Source: Strigops habroptila (lineage: Eukaryota > Chordata > Aves > Psittaciformes > Psittacidae). From it: a DNA stretch of 64,000 nt. Shown here piece after piece: positions 1 through 12,100 of the stretch. The notes under the pieces were generated by a model that was not told the origin of the DNA, ran no database searches, and was given only the letters and a program-made list of their open reading frames with translations. The first letter of the stretch is position 1; each line of letters opens with the position of its first letter. The position numbers and the translations under genes are program-made. The stretch is from contig NC_044289.2 of assembly GCF_004027225.2 (NCBI RefSeq), positions 3,275,761-3,339,760 of the forward strand, written 5' to 3'.

Positions 1-3000
1 GGCAGATGAAATCACAAGTTCTATGCTCTGAAGGAGTGAGTTTCAGAGATCACCATGGGTAGGTGGGAAGTTGGGGTCAAAGAAGTTAGTTTTAAGGGGC
101 AGAAATCTGCATCCTTCAGCAGGGAAGGGAAATGTGCCACATCACAGAGGATCCAGCAGATGCTTTGAAAGCAATCAAGAGAGACATAAGCAAACAAGGA
201 CTTTTCATCTGCCTTCATCTTCCCCTCTGCTCCCAAATAAATTAACGCTGGTCTTTAGGTGAAGTTATCTGCATTTGGAGGAGAGCAGCAAAGCATCACT
301 CTGCGATCACAGACACAAGGAGAATTCAGGAGGTCAATGTAAAAGGTGCAAATGAAAGGAAAAAAATAAGCTCAAGCTTCTCAGAGCATTAGGAAGCAAA
401 AAGTGTTGAAGGAGGTTTGGAGGATCTGAGATCAGTGTGAATTTCCATGTGCCACTCTTCACCTGACTCTTCACTGTCAGCAGCTTCTGAATGCAGAAAG
501 TTGCTGCTGAAAAATTCAAGTATTGAAACTTTTCGGCCTATAAATGAGGGAGAAATTAATTTGTGTCCTTTCTACTTGGGAGCATGAGTTGTAAATCACT
601 TCATGAGCTAGTTCAGGGCAGGACTTGTCTGTGATTATATGATGGCTGGATTACTTTGGCATAGATTGATTCAATTATAATGCAGTTGTATCCTGAGAAG
701 AGACCCAGATTCTCCGCCAGTGACTGCACAGAGGCTTGCACTGAAGTAACCACAGGAGGGAATTACACCATTTGATGATCTCAGCTCCAAGCAAAGATGG
801 TCTAACCCTCCAGTGCTCACAAGTCATGACATCAGTGCTGGTCCCACAAAGGCATCTTGCAATCAGTGGGTATCTTTGGTTGAAGGAACCATGGGGAAGC
901 CAGAGTTTGCTAAACAAATCAAAGAACCAGAGAAGAGCACACAGACACAGAAATATCTCCATCCACCCCACTGCAGTGGATACAGAAAGATACTGGAGCA
1001 TGAGAGCATGAGGCACAGCAGCATCTTTGGTGTCTGTGGTTACTGCTGTCATTAACTTTGCTGGAAACCCTGCTCATTTGTCCTAGACTTGAATTTGAAA
1101 TAAGTACTTCTTGTTTGGATCTTCTCTTCCATCTTTGATGTCGTGATCCTTTGGAAATGAGAGGGAAATGAAGCCAACCCAAAGGGAGGAGTAGATATCA
1201 GGCATGATTTTTGCCTTTATTGAGAGATCAAGCCTAGGAAATTGTTTCCTTCCCACATGGCTGCTTGCAAGTCCCCTTCAGAGACGATGCTCATTAATGC
1301 CTAAGAGGCTTCAGTGCCGTAGGTGGATATGAAATAACAGCAGAGCATCTGTTAGTAGGTCTCAAAATACCTTATTCTTTGACATAATAATTACTTCTAA
1401 AGCTGAATAGGGATTTGGTGTGTTAAAATTCAGGAAAATAAATTAAAACTAGCTTCAGCTATGGGAAAGGCCAACCTGCAATAGGAAAGGACTCTTACAC
1501 TGTGCCTGAGACCATACCCAGATCAATTCAAGAGGTATTTAAATGGGGGTGATGTTTATCCTCAGAATATTGCTAGAAACAAAGGGTCAGCTCTCCTGTA
1601 TCATACCTGTTAGATCTCATTTTCAGGATAACAATCCTATATAGAACCTTATTTTCATGATAGTTTCTTGAAATCAGCATGATTTAAATACAACCTTAAA
1701 ATTAAGTGTGTGTAAATGCTTTGCTATACCTACTAACTTTGATGTTACCCAGTCCTGCTCCCTTCAACCAAAGGGAGCAACTGTTGGTGCTAAGTAGAGA
1801 TAAAAAGGAGAAAACAATGCAGCTGAAATGACAAAATCTTTTCATTAGGTACAAGGGACTCAACTGTTTGTTGCATAGAGTAGTTCCTAAAAGCAGCAAA
1901 CTGAAGCTAAAAGGTAGTGGATGATGAAGCACAGGAAAGAACAGGAAGCAAACAGAAGGAAGGGGGGGGTGATTAGTAGCTTTTATCGCTCTGTTTCTCA
2001 AAACTTTCACCTGGAAGCCCTGGCTTACGTGCTGCTGGGAGCACCAGGTGCTATTTAACAGCCATGGGCAGCCTGCCCTGGGTAAAGCTGGGAGTATTGA
2101 GAAGATCCTGCCAGTGAGGGTTATACTGAAGAGCCCACAGTGGGATAAGGTGATTTATTCAATAGTGTTACAAAAGGGTCTATAATCTAAAAGGAAGGGG
2201 TCTGCCTGTGATACATAGTGTTACAGAGGCTAATTCTCCAGCTTTGTCAAATGTGTGTGTGATCCTTTCTTTCAGATTCCAGGAGGAATTCCCCCAGCCA
2301 GTAGCAAAAGTCTCTCTGCTACTACCATTAGTCACACTATAGACTAATACTGAACCATTTGGACTGTTTTCAGGTGACTTAAGAGGGGAGAAAGTTCTCC
2401 TCGTTAAGAAATTTGGAGCATCTAATTAGAGACTAATATAAATTCTATGTGATTGAGCTGTATAGTCATAAACCTCCTAAAAACATTCAGAAAAGCAGTA
2501 CCTGCTGTGGCTGGCTGTCTGTTCAGCCAAGCCCTACAGCTTGGTTCATGGACCTGTAAGCCTAGCTGTCCAAATGGTTTCTGGCCTTGGTCCATACCAT
2601 GTAATCGGATGTGGCTTTAGCCCTGTTTTAGCACAGTGCCCACCTGATACCAACTAGGTGTGAAGCATCACTCAGAGGTTGATAACTCTTCATCCTGTGG
2701 CCTGGCTTTGGTTGATACTCAGGGCACCATAGATTAAAATCAGGTAAGGCTCACAATAACCTCTTTGAAAAGGATGCTTGGGAGAAGCTGCTAGAGGTGG
2801 ATCAGTGATGGGATAGGCACTAGATCATTTAGTATGCAGCTTTGCTCAGTACAGAGCAATTCTACTTTGCCTCCATTAATCTCAGGATGTAAATCAAGAA
2901 AAATGAGCTCAGCTTCCAGGTTACTGGAGATAGATGACATTCATTCAGTCTGGCATTTAGCTATTCCTGTTGTTTACATTTGATGCCTTTTATAAATACA

Positions 3001-3773
3001 CTATTTCTGATTAAGAAGAAATCTTTCTCTAAAGGTTTGCTTTAATTTTTCACTTCAAAGTCAATCTTTCAAAACCTCTCTGCCATTATCAAGCCTGCAA
3101 TGGTTTCATCCTAATCCCTCTTACACTCTCCATTCTTATCCTTTGCTGAGGGAAAACTATAAAGATTTTTCTGACACTTAACTCGAATCCAGTGCTGAAA
3201 GATAAGCTGTTTCAAAATAAAATGATGACTTTCAATTCCAAGCCTTGGTTAATATTGCCATTTTTCTAGATATTTTCTACTGCAGATTGAACAAAGCATA
3301 TTAGCTAAAAGGCTTTCTTCTGAAATAGGAGCTCATACTTTTCCAAGACTCCTTCTTCCTTCTAAGTTTCTACTTTTAAGTATTGTCTTTCTACAGTAGC
3401 TAACATCCACAGATCAAAAGCATCTTTATAATTAAAATTAAATCAAAACAAGATCTTGGAAGCTTCCAGTAGGTGAGAAAGCTGTAGGTGAACTTAGGTT
3501 GAAGACTGCTAGCTGGTTTTATTGTAATTTAAGGTGCTTAAAGTTTCCCTATTTTAAAAGACTAGCATTCAGACTTTGTCAGAAGTACTCACTGGAAGAC
3601 TGAACGAGGAGGCATGAGAGGGTTTGAACACTTGTCTGCAAATTCAACGGTCTTTCAGTGCAGTTTGCATTGGAGTGATGGATGTGTAAGTTTACAGTTA
3701 TGGTCTGAAAGGGTCTGTCCCAAGGTTTCGGAAGAAATCGTCTTGTCTAATGAAATGAAGGGGCTTAGTGTGA

Positions 3774-3792
3774 TTTTTTTTTTTTTTTTTTT
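3774..3792. repeat. T19 homopolymer
   Basis: An uninterrupted run of 19 T follows GTGA and is followed by GGTGGG. It could be the tail of an old minus-strand retroposed sequence, but I recognise no element next to it. Confidence 0.9.
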
Positions 3793-5676
3793 GGTGGGTA
3801 TGAACTGGAATAGGTTCATTAGAGTCAATAGCTGGGTCGGCATCACCAGCTGGAGATTTCTGGATCAAAATCCTAGGAAACTGTATGTCCAAAACACAGA
3901 TTCAGTTAAATACTTGTGTCTTGAAGGGAACCAGATGGAGGAAGGTCTGCTCTGTTTATGCGCTGGCTGCTTTAGTTCATTTCTGGGGTGAAAGAAAGCA
4001 TCCATGATAGTGTGCACACACATCACACCTCCCCCAGCCATGAGCTGTGCATACAGAGTAGGATACACTAACTAATACAAAATAGAGTTCACTGCATCTT
4101 TAATATCATCAGGAAATGTTAACCCAAGAAAGCGGTGGTTCAGGGGGTGTTCTGGGGCTTCACCTTTCCCTCACTCCATCTCTCCATTCCTTGCTGGGCA
4201 CTAGTCTGGAATTGGTGTTTGCAAATAACCAGGGAGCAAACCTAGCCCTTGGGCTGCTTGTTTCTTGCTCAATAAACAATCACAGCAGCAGCTGGAGTCC
4301 TCTGTGACCCTATTCAGATTGCAGCAGGACTATGCCAAAGCACTACCTGCCCATTAATACCACTGGGATCACTGCTGTAGGATTCTGCCCATCTGCTGTA
4401 GCAATGGCTACAACCACGAAAACATTACCATCAACCAGCCTCCAGCTACAAAATGCAGCATGAGCAACACCATGTTGCAGATACAAGAAGTGAGTAGTCC
4501 TTGATACTAACACCCAGACTGAAAGCTCTCTTTAAATCTAAGCACAGCTGAGGCAAATACCATGTGTGAAGAAAGCTTGTAAAGTCCTGTGTTGCTGAAA
4601 GTTGCTCTGATGAATACTGTGCAGTAAGAATATTGCATAGCTCAGTGAGGAACATCCCTGACCTACTGAACCTTCCAACTTCCCCACAATGTTCCTGCAA
4701 TGGGACAAGAGGGCTTTGCTGGCATTTGTGGGTTTAGTAACACTGAGTAAGGTAGAGCCTAACCCTCGGACCCCAGAAAAATCACATATTCACTAATAAG
4801 CTATGTGACACCTTTGGGTCTCTTTCTGACCAGCTGGCCAGGAGCTTTGGCTCAAGCAATGCACAGAGCATCTGTGTGATCGACTGTGGGGCTGTTGGCT
4901 GCCTTTGCAGACGCAGGACCTCTGTGTGAAGCTTTCCGCATGGAACTTGGTATTCAGTAGAGGTGCATCAATGAAGGTTGAATGTCAGTAGTGGAGACTT
5001 TCAGCCTTTGGTGTGGAAAACAAAGCTAAAATTCACCAAGTCAATGATGGCTTTATATTCACCCTGTGGAGATGCTTCAATGGGGAGAACTATACACCAG
5101 GAGCTCTTATGTCCCATATTCAAGTGTCTGTCTTCATCCAGGATGGTCTGTGCTGTGTGTTCCCAGCTTTCATCAGAAATTTCATTGCTGACCAGAGATA
5201 CCTTTTTCTCAAGCAAATTTGGTCATGATCAATACATTCCCAACATTTGGATGAATCCTAAATGTCTGATTTTTAGGAAGTGTTCTCAGAAACACCAAAC
5301 CAAATCCCAGCCTGATATTAGAGAGATCTGAATCACTGTTTTCAAAGCATGAAATTGGCAGTGATATAAGCTTAAAAATGCTATACATGCAGCAAGAGGA
5401 AGTGGGCCCTGTTTATTTTGTGAGAGAAGGCAAGTCTCACAGCATTGTTGGGTCTTATTTTGTTATTTTGCACATAAAACCTCTCTACTCATTAATGGCA
5501 CAATGATGTGCATGTCCACGCTGGAGACTTTTTTTGTTCTTGGGCATTACAACCACCAGTTCTTCTCCTTTTCTGCAACACTCTGTATTTTCTAGTAACC
5601 TTTGGAAATTGTTCACTTCAATTTTATTCCCCAGAGACAAAATGCTAATACTCTGGCACTTCAAATGGTGAGGGGA

Positions 5677-5700
5677 GAAAGAAGGAAGGAAGGAAAGAAG
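5677..5700. repeat. GAAG-type purine simple repeat
   Basis: A short imperfect run of GAAG/GAAA units within an A/G-rich stretch. It is purely low complexity. Confidence 0.8.
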
Positions 5701-6098
5701 ACCTATGCGATCTATTCATTCATTATTCCCCACTACATGGGACGTCATCTCTTTACATGATTGACCTGCCTGGATTTGATTACAACACACAGCTAACCTT
5801 TTCCAAATCTGGTTGTGTCATACAAGAAAAGGGTTGAAGGCTGTTGCCATGGTATTAAGGTATCTCTCGAGAAAGAAGGGGGGAAAAAATACAGAGAGGA
5901 AATGATGCTGCTTTACTTCCTAGCCAAGTATAAACAAGAAACACACGCACATGTTTTTGTTTTGGAAGCGCTTACAGCTTCTTATCGAGCCTCATCTATC
6001 AGTGCGTTTCCTTGGGAAGGGAAGGAGGAATTGTCTGCTTTGCAGATCAGTGTCTCTTCAGCGGGTGGGGACGGGGGGAGATGACAATTGGAGGGAGG

Positions 6099-6111
6099 AA
6101 AAAAAAAAAAA
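6099..6111. repeat. A-rich homopolymer run
   Basis: About 13 consecutive A follow a GGGAGG-rich stretch and precede GAATAAATC. No retroelement body was recognised beside it. Confidence 0.8.
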
Positions 6112-6153
6112 GAATAAATCAGTCTTGGCACCATTCATGTTTTATTCATGAGA

Positions 6154-6212
6154 CACGTGAGTTTTGCATTTAAATGTGACATTCTCATGATCCCAATATT
6201 GTATATGCAAAT
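6154..6212. promoter_or_regulatory. Candidate cis element: E-box plus two octamer-like sites
   Basis: CACGTG lies at 6154-6159, TTTGCAT at 6163-6169, and an exact octamer ATGCAAAT at 6205-6212. The close spacing in AT-rich unique DNA about 14 kb upstream of TOX2 suggests a bHLH/POU-type enhancer fragment. This is motif reading only; conservation is unknown. Confidence 0.3.
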
Positions 6213-6700
6213 CTAAAGCTTTCTGCATCTCTCCACATGCCCAGCTTAAGTCTTGTCTCCGATCTGCAGCTCTGGAAAGGCAAAACCAGCGAGGTTCATG
6301 CAGCTTCTGGTTTACTCCCTGTTTACTCTGTGACTCAAAGACTGTAAGCACTGAACTGCTCTTAATATCAGAGGTGTAATTTAGATGTCATTATTTTTTA
6401 TTTTCTTATGATAGTGGACTCCCACAGTCAGGAAATTACCTGTACATTGATTAATGGTTTAACTTTCTGAGGTCTTGCCTGAGCTTTCCAATTGCTTCCA
6501 TGCAGAGAGTTATCACCCGGGATAGTGTATCATGATTAACACAGAGTAATGCTGCACAGCTCTGAATAGAGTTTGCACCTTAAGCTAACACTTCACACGT
6601 TTAAGTTGTCACTCTGATAAGAGGGAATGATCTTGTTTTCAGCTTTTTAATTAAGGTATTATTGATATATTAAAACAAATGTACCAAATGTGGATTACAT

Positions 6701-6876
6701 GGGCACAGGTTGGCCAGAGAAGCTGTGGCTGCCCCGTCCCTGGCAGTGTTCAAGGCCAGCTTGGATGGGGCTTGGAGCAACCTGCTCTAGTGGAAGGTGT
6801 CCCTGCCCATGGCAGGGGGTTGGAACTGGATGAGCTTTAAGGTCCCTTCCAACCCAAAACAGTCTGGGATTTTGTG
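6701..6876 (+). mobile_element. CR1 LINE fragment, 3' end, + orientation
   Basis: It starts mid-consensus at GGGCACAGGTTGGCCAGAGAAG and runs through CTCTAGTGGAAGGTGTCCCT and GATGAGCTTTAAGGTCCC to a decayed terminus (AGTCTGGGATTTTGTG). It is 5' truncated and about 176 bases long, with no coding capacity. Confidence 0.93.
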
Positions 6877-9002
6877 TAAAGAGCACAGGCTTCCCACAAC
6901 CACAGTGCTCAATTCAGGACATAACCTGAACCGTGGTGAGATCTGTCAGTCTTTGTCCCTGGCCTAGACTCTCACTTTGGGGATGCTCAGCAAACTGAGA
7001 GGGGTGAAGCTGTGACTTTGCAAAGTGATGCAAACTCTGCTCCTTGCTACAACGGGTACACACAAACCTCTGCACAGGGGAGACCTTTAGCCCAGTATTT
7101 GCAAATGAAGTGGTTTGTGTAGGGAAAACACTGTTCTTGGGGCTTTGCCTGATCCATGTGACTGGAATGTTCCTTCATGATGTTGTTGTTACTTAGTGAA
7201 TAAATCAGAGCATAAATATTTTTTTATATATAATTAGCTCAGCTCTGTCACTAGGATAATGCATCTAGTGCATTATCTTATTCATCAAACAAGTTATTGA
7301 CAAACAGCCACCACATTCAATAACAATAACATTTGTAGTTTTTATAGTACTTCCTACCTCCCTGTTTCCTTGTCAGATTGAAGCCAGAACTTGCTGAAGC
7401 CGATCACCTCATGTTCATTTTCTGAGGTCAGGGCCCATATCAGCAACATTCTTCCTCTTGGTTGCATGATTTTAAAGCCATTTCCTAAATACCCATACAG
7501 CCTAATATCCTATCTATCTCCAACAATAACTGCTTAAGGAATGCATAAAAGACACAAAGCTTGTATTGAATGATACCTCCCCAGGGAATTGGCTCAGATT
7601 TAGGAAAATATGAACGTAGAGAGTTCCTGATGTTCTATATCCAGGTCATCACATCTAATTGCTTTCAAGAACTTGTCGTTTTTAAACCCACCTGTACGCC
7701 TGGTCCCATAGCACCCTATGGCAATGAGTTCCAAAATTTCATTTCCTGTGGAGTGAATGACTACTTACTTTGGGTAGTTTACTACAGGTCCCACTGTTTT
7801 TTCCATTACAAGAGATAGTAAATGGTTTTCCTGAGCATCTTTCTCCATGCTGCTCATGATTTTAGGAGCCTGTATCAGAATTCCCTCAATGGTCTCTTCT
7901 CCAAGCTAAAAGTCTTATGTATTTACCTATCCTATTATTAGCTGCTCCTATGGAGGCAGATCAGAACTCATGCTTGAAACCTTTCTTTATAAATTTTCCA
8001 GTTCTCCAATATCCTTTCTGAAAGGGAACATCAGGACTGCTTGCAATATTTAAGCAGATGGAACAGCAGGAACTTATTTATTTATTGCCACTGAATTTGT
8101 CCTGCCATTGCAGCTTCCCAGGGATCTGGGTGACTGCTCCACAACACCTTTCCTCCAGCACCAAAGCTGGCCTAAGGAAATACAAGATTACTTTCCATTT
8201 TTATTCACAAACATCTTCATTCTGTTATTTGCTCTCCTTCCCAGACCGCTGATGAACAGATTGGACTGCACAGGCCCCTGCCCACATCCCCATGGGGCCC
8301 CACTGGCATCCTTTCTGCTCAGGTGAGAGCATCTTCTGCTTTGTTCCTGTCCTTTGTTTCCCATCTCAAAACTAATTATCTGGTTCTTCAAGGCGACCCT
8401 CTTCTAGCCCATGACACTGGCTAGGAGCCCACAGCATGAGCGTCCACAGCATGTCTTTCCCAGTGATCTCAGAAACTTGCATTCAGATAGACATGGAAGG
8501 ATTAACAGGGGAAAAAACCTCACTGGAATCAAACGTTAAAAATTAATTTACAGATGTTTTTTCTATCATTCTCATATCTTCTTTTGCCATGTCCTCAGTA
8601 TGTTGTATGGCTGGTACTGATACAAGCACCTGAAATAGCACACTTACCAGCCAGGGCAAAGAACTCACCCAGGGATTACATTGTTGTTTAAAGATATGCT
8701 ATCGGCTCATTTTAGCCCCCATTTAAAATTTGAGAGGGATAAACATTTCCTTGCAGAAAAAACCCCCAAACCATATGCATACTAAAGTCAAAGACTTGGA
8801 GAAGACTGAGTTTGCTGGGTTGTCTTTCTTTGCTTGTTAGTCTGGGTTTAGTTGCTGGTGTTTGCAGCCACTCAATGCTCAGCGACATTGAAACAAAGCC
8901 GTTTACGCCTGTGAATGCCACAGTGATGCACTTGCTCTTGCACAGAGCTGCTTGCTCCCTGCCTTTGAGAAATGCAAGGACCATTATGCTGCTGCTTAAA
9001 GA
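6877..9002. other. Unique AT-rich flank, no gene recognised
   Basis: Only short open frames occur. The stretch from about 7190 to 7330 is notably AT-rich and contains an inverted repeat listed separately. Nothing else was recognised. Confidence 0.55.
7255..7277. repeat. Perfect inverted repeat, 9-bp arms, 5-bp spacer
   Basis: The left arm GATAATGCA (7255-7263) and right arm TGCATTATC (7269-7277) are exact reverse complements around TCTAG. Each arm combines a GATAA core with an ATGCA POU-like half-site. It sits in an AT-rich unique block about 13 kb upstream of TOX2, so it may be a dimeric factor site, though an incidental palindrome is possible. Confidence 0.55.
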
Positions 9003-9115
9003 AATCATAAAATCATAGAACATAGGTTGAATGGAAACTTACCTAGTTCCAACCCCCTGCCACGGGCAGGGACACCTTCCACTAGACCAGGTTGCTCCAA
9101 GCCCTGTCCAACCTG
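9003..9115 (-). mobile_element. CR1 LINE fragment, 3' end, - orientation
   Basis: The reverse-complement CR1 terminus (ATCATAAAATCATAGAACATAGG) leads into CCAACCCCCTGCCACGGGCAGGGACACCTTCC and stops after CCCTGTCCAACCTG. It is 5' truncated, about 113 bases, and fairly diverged at its 3' end. Confidence 0.92.
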
Positions 9116-12100
9116 AATATATAAAATACTGAAACTCATGTTATTAACCAGAGTGATGACACCCAGTGCTGGATGAAGTGGGTGCTCTGGAAACCCAGGC
9201 CAGGAATGATTTCACTACTTCAGCAGTGGATGGAGCAGGCTTCTCCATGCCTTCCAGCTCCCATGGACTTCAGGCATCGCAGCTCTGCCTCCAAACCAAG
9301 AACACTTGGACATCATGTGGGGCTTCTTTTGTGAAGAAGCATGCAAAGGGAATAAGCAGAGCTATCACAGACACTCAGACATGATTTAATTGTTCTGTGC
9401 AAGTGGGTTTCACCATGTTAGAGTCTGCTTGTGGCTGCATTCACGGGGAGCAGGGTGTATTCTTAATACAAGCAAAGAATGCATTCCCTCGCAGACCTTG
9501 GTTTCTGCAAACATGGCCCCTGTGAATGTAATCAATGTTGTGCAGAGCTGCTGAAAATGAAAACAAAGCCAGAATGATCATTGTGCTAAGTTTGGGTTCC
9601 TCATTGTTCATTGAATTACATCAGTGTTTTCTTTAGTTGCACAGTCAGCTGGCAAAGGCTTGGTTGAAATCTCGAGACGCCCCTTTCAGGGGAAAACATG
9701 GATTTCCGGGAGACGTGGGCTCTGTTCTGCATCACGGTGCTGAGCCTGCCATGGCCCGGGACAGGACATGACAGCCCAGCAGCCGGGGGGGCTCAGCCAG
9801 CCAGGAAAAGCTGTCAGTGAAAGCTGCAGTGCATCCCCAGGAAAAAAATATTCATTTTGTCCTTTTATTTTACTTTGTATTTAATTTGCAGAAACTATTT
9901 TATCTGCTTTAAACAAGAATAATTAACCATTAAAACTTATTTTGTGGCGATTCCTTCTCCCCAGCTTATGACCATAAGGAAGTATTGTGATTTACTGGCA
10001 TTTTATTAAGGTTATCCTATGTGGCAAAAATATTGCTTCCTCCAAAGACTCCCTGGATGCAGAAAGTGAGCCATGAGGTTCCGGTGTTCCCAGGAACCTC
10101 TCCCGGTGGCAAATCCTTGCAGCCTTGTCCCCTGCCCGGTTGGGTGGTGAATGGTGGTTGTGTCAGTGTAACATGGGATCCCCTGAAATTCCCCCTGGAA
10201 TACCAGGATGAGGTAAATCCTTCTTTCCGCTGCTGCATTCATGTGTCTCCTCCAGCAGCCATGGGACAAGGAGCGACTGGATGTTCCAGATCCTCAGTAC
10301 GGATGGAGTCTGGGTGAGTGCAGGTGTGCTCACAAGCACAAGTGTGCTGCTGAATGGGAGCCACTGCTCATTTGAATGCAACATGACTTCCCTCTAAGCC
10401 TGATTTTCATCATCCACAGCCTGGCTTCCCCTAGAAAACATCTCTCCAGACACCTCCCATGCCGTGTCTCAGAGCAAACTCATCTGGAAGGTGCAGCGGT
10501 CAAGACATAAGCTGCAGAGAGGTGGGGTTTGGCTTTCTGAAGTTTGTATTTTCGCTTGATCCATAGCATGTGCTGAGCAGCTCAGCCTGCATGACCCTCA
10601 CTGAGTTCATGTTGTTTGCCTTGCCTAGGGACTGGTTTTCTGGCTTTTTTAACTGTGTGGAGGAAAACAGTAAAATGGCAGAATCTGGGATGGGGTTTAT
10701 TAAGAATCAACGCAAAAACGTACGGAAGAAGCTCTACAACACCCCTGTACAAGTTTCCTAATAAGCCTGTAGAACTTAGGAAACTAAGAAAAGGAAACTT
10801 TGGCATGTTTAGTGATAGTTGCTGCTTTTATGTGGCGGGCAGCTCTTGCACAGCCATGGGGAGAAGGTGGCCAATGTGAAACTCAAGCCCAGAAGACCAA
10901 GGAGAGGAGGCAAGAGTAAAAGGCAGGATGGAGCAAAGGGCACTGAGGGACTGTCAGGGCAGAAGGGATATTGGAACAGCAACAGTGGATGGGGGAAGAA
11001 GAACAGGGGCAGACACTGAGAGGATGAAGAGTGTGGGTTGTGGTTTTGGGACACCAGGGTGTCCAGAGCTGAGAACCAAGGTCTCTGCAGCTGGGCCTGA
11101 AGCAAACAGGGCTCATCCTTGGACATTGATTGGAGGAGGTACCTTTTTGGTGAAGACTGAATTTATCAAGGTTAACCAATTTGTGATTTGCATTAATTTT
11201 ATAACTTCTTTCTACAAGACAAAGAGAGGAGGGGGGGAGAGACTAAAACTATTAGAATATTTCATTTCAACATTTTAAAACCTGAGACATTTTCAGTTTC
11301 CACTTGGAAAGCGGCGCTCTGTTTCCTGACTAATGTAATTATCCAAAGATGTAGAGGGCAGGAAATAACCTAACACTTGCCTGACAGTTTTGTTTCAGAC
11401 AGAAGACAGTTTGGGGTCAACCTGTGACAATTCCCTGCACCCTCCCTGGCATTGCTGGAGCCTTTAGTTCTGCCATTGAAAGGAAAATCCATTATTTGCC
11501 CGGCTCAGCTAATAACTCCGACCAGCATTTCGATGGATAGCAGAAACCCTGGAGGAAAGCTTGCCAAAAGCCCGGGGAGTCAGAGTTCCTCTTCATGTTC
11601 AAAGCTTTAAACTCTCAAATGCTTTAGCGATGCCATTACAAATGCCTAATGTTAGACTTGTGTCAAACCTCTCTTCTCCCTCACTCCATTAGCCCTGCAA
11701 GGGCGATGATAGAAGCAGGAGTCATCCCAGGTCAGGCTGAAATAGCTAGACACCACTGATAATCTCCAGGTTCATTATCATTTTTGTCTTTAAAAAGGTA
11801 ACTTTCTGTCACTAGGAAAAGAAAAAATATATATATAGCAAGCGGAAGCTGGGGTATAATTTTAACTTTAATTCTTAAGGTGTAATATTTGGAGTTGACA
11901 AGTAGGGGTGCAGCATGTCTGCATGTATGGGAATACAGGCAAAAATGCTTTTAAAGTGTAGCATGTGTACCTAACTTCAGATCAGAGGCTACCCTGGGAA
12001 ATTCCCACCTTGCCACAAAGTGTCTGGCAATGATAGGTTGGGTGAAAGCAAAAGCAGAGCCTTGGAAACATTAGAAAATGAATTTTGACATTTAATCCTA

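Larger units (their letters stand above)
1..6700. other. Unique 5' flanking DNA, no gene recognised
   Basis: Mostly AT-rich unique sequence without CR1. The longest open frames (about 125 codons near 675-1052 on the minus strand and 3614-3991 on the plus strand) show no recognisable domain or convincing splice context. A 19-base T run, a GAAG-rich run and an A run are listed separately. A CACGTG/octamer cluster at 6154-6212 is the only regulatory-looking block noted. Confidence 0.6.

Noticed and set aside
10021..10214. Possible exon ending GATGAG followed by GTAAAT, with a VSVTWDPL-like peptide
   Set aside because: The peptide loosely recalls a fibronectin-III strand, but there is no acceptor, no partner exon and the opposite strand is also open.
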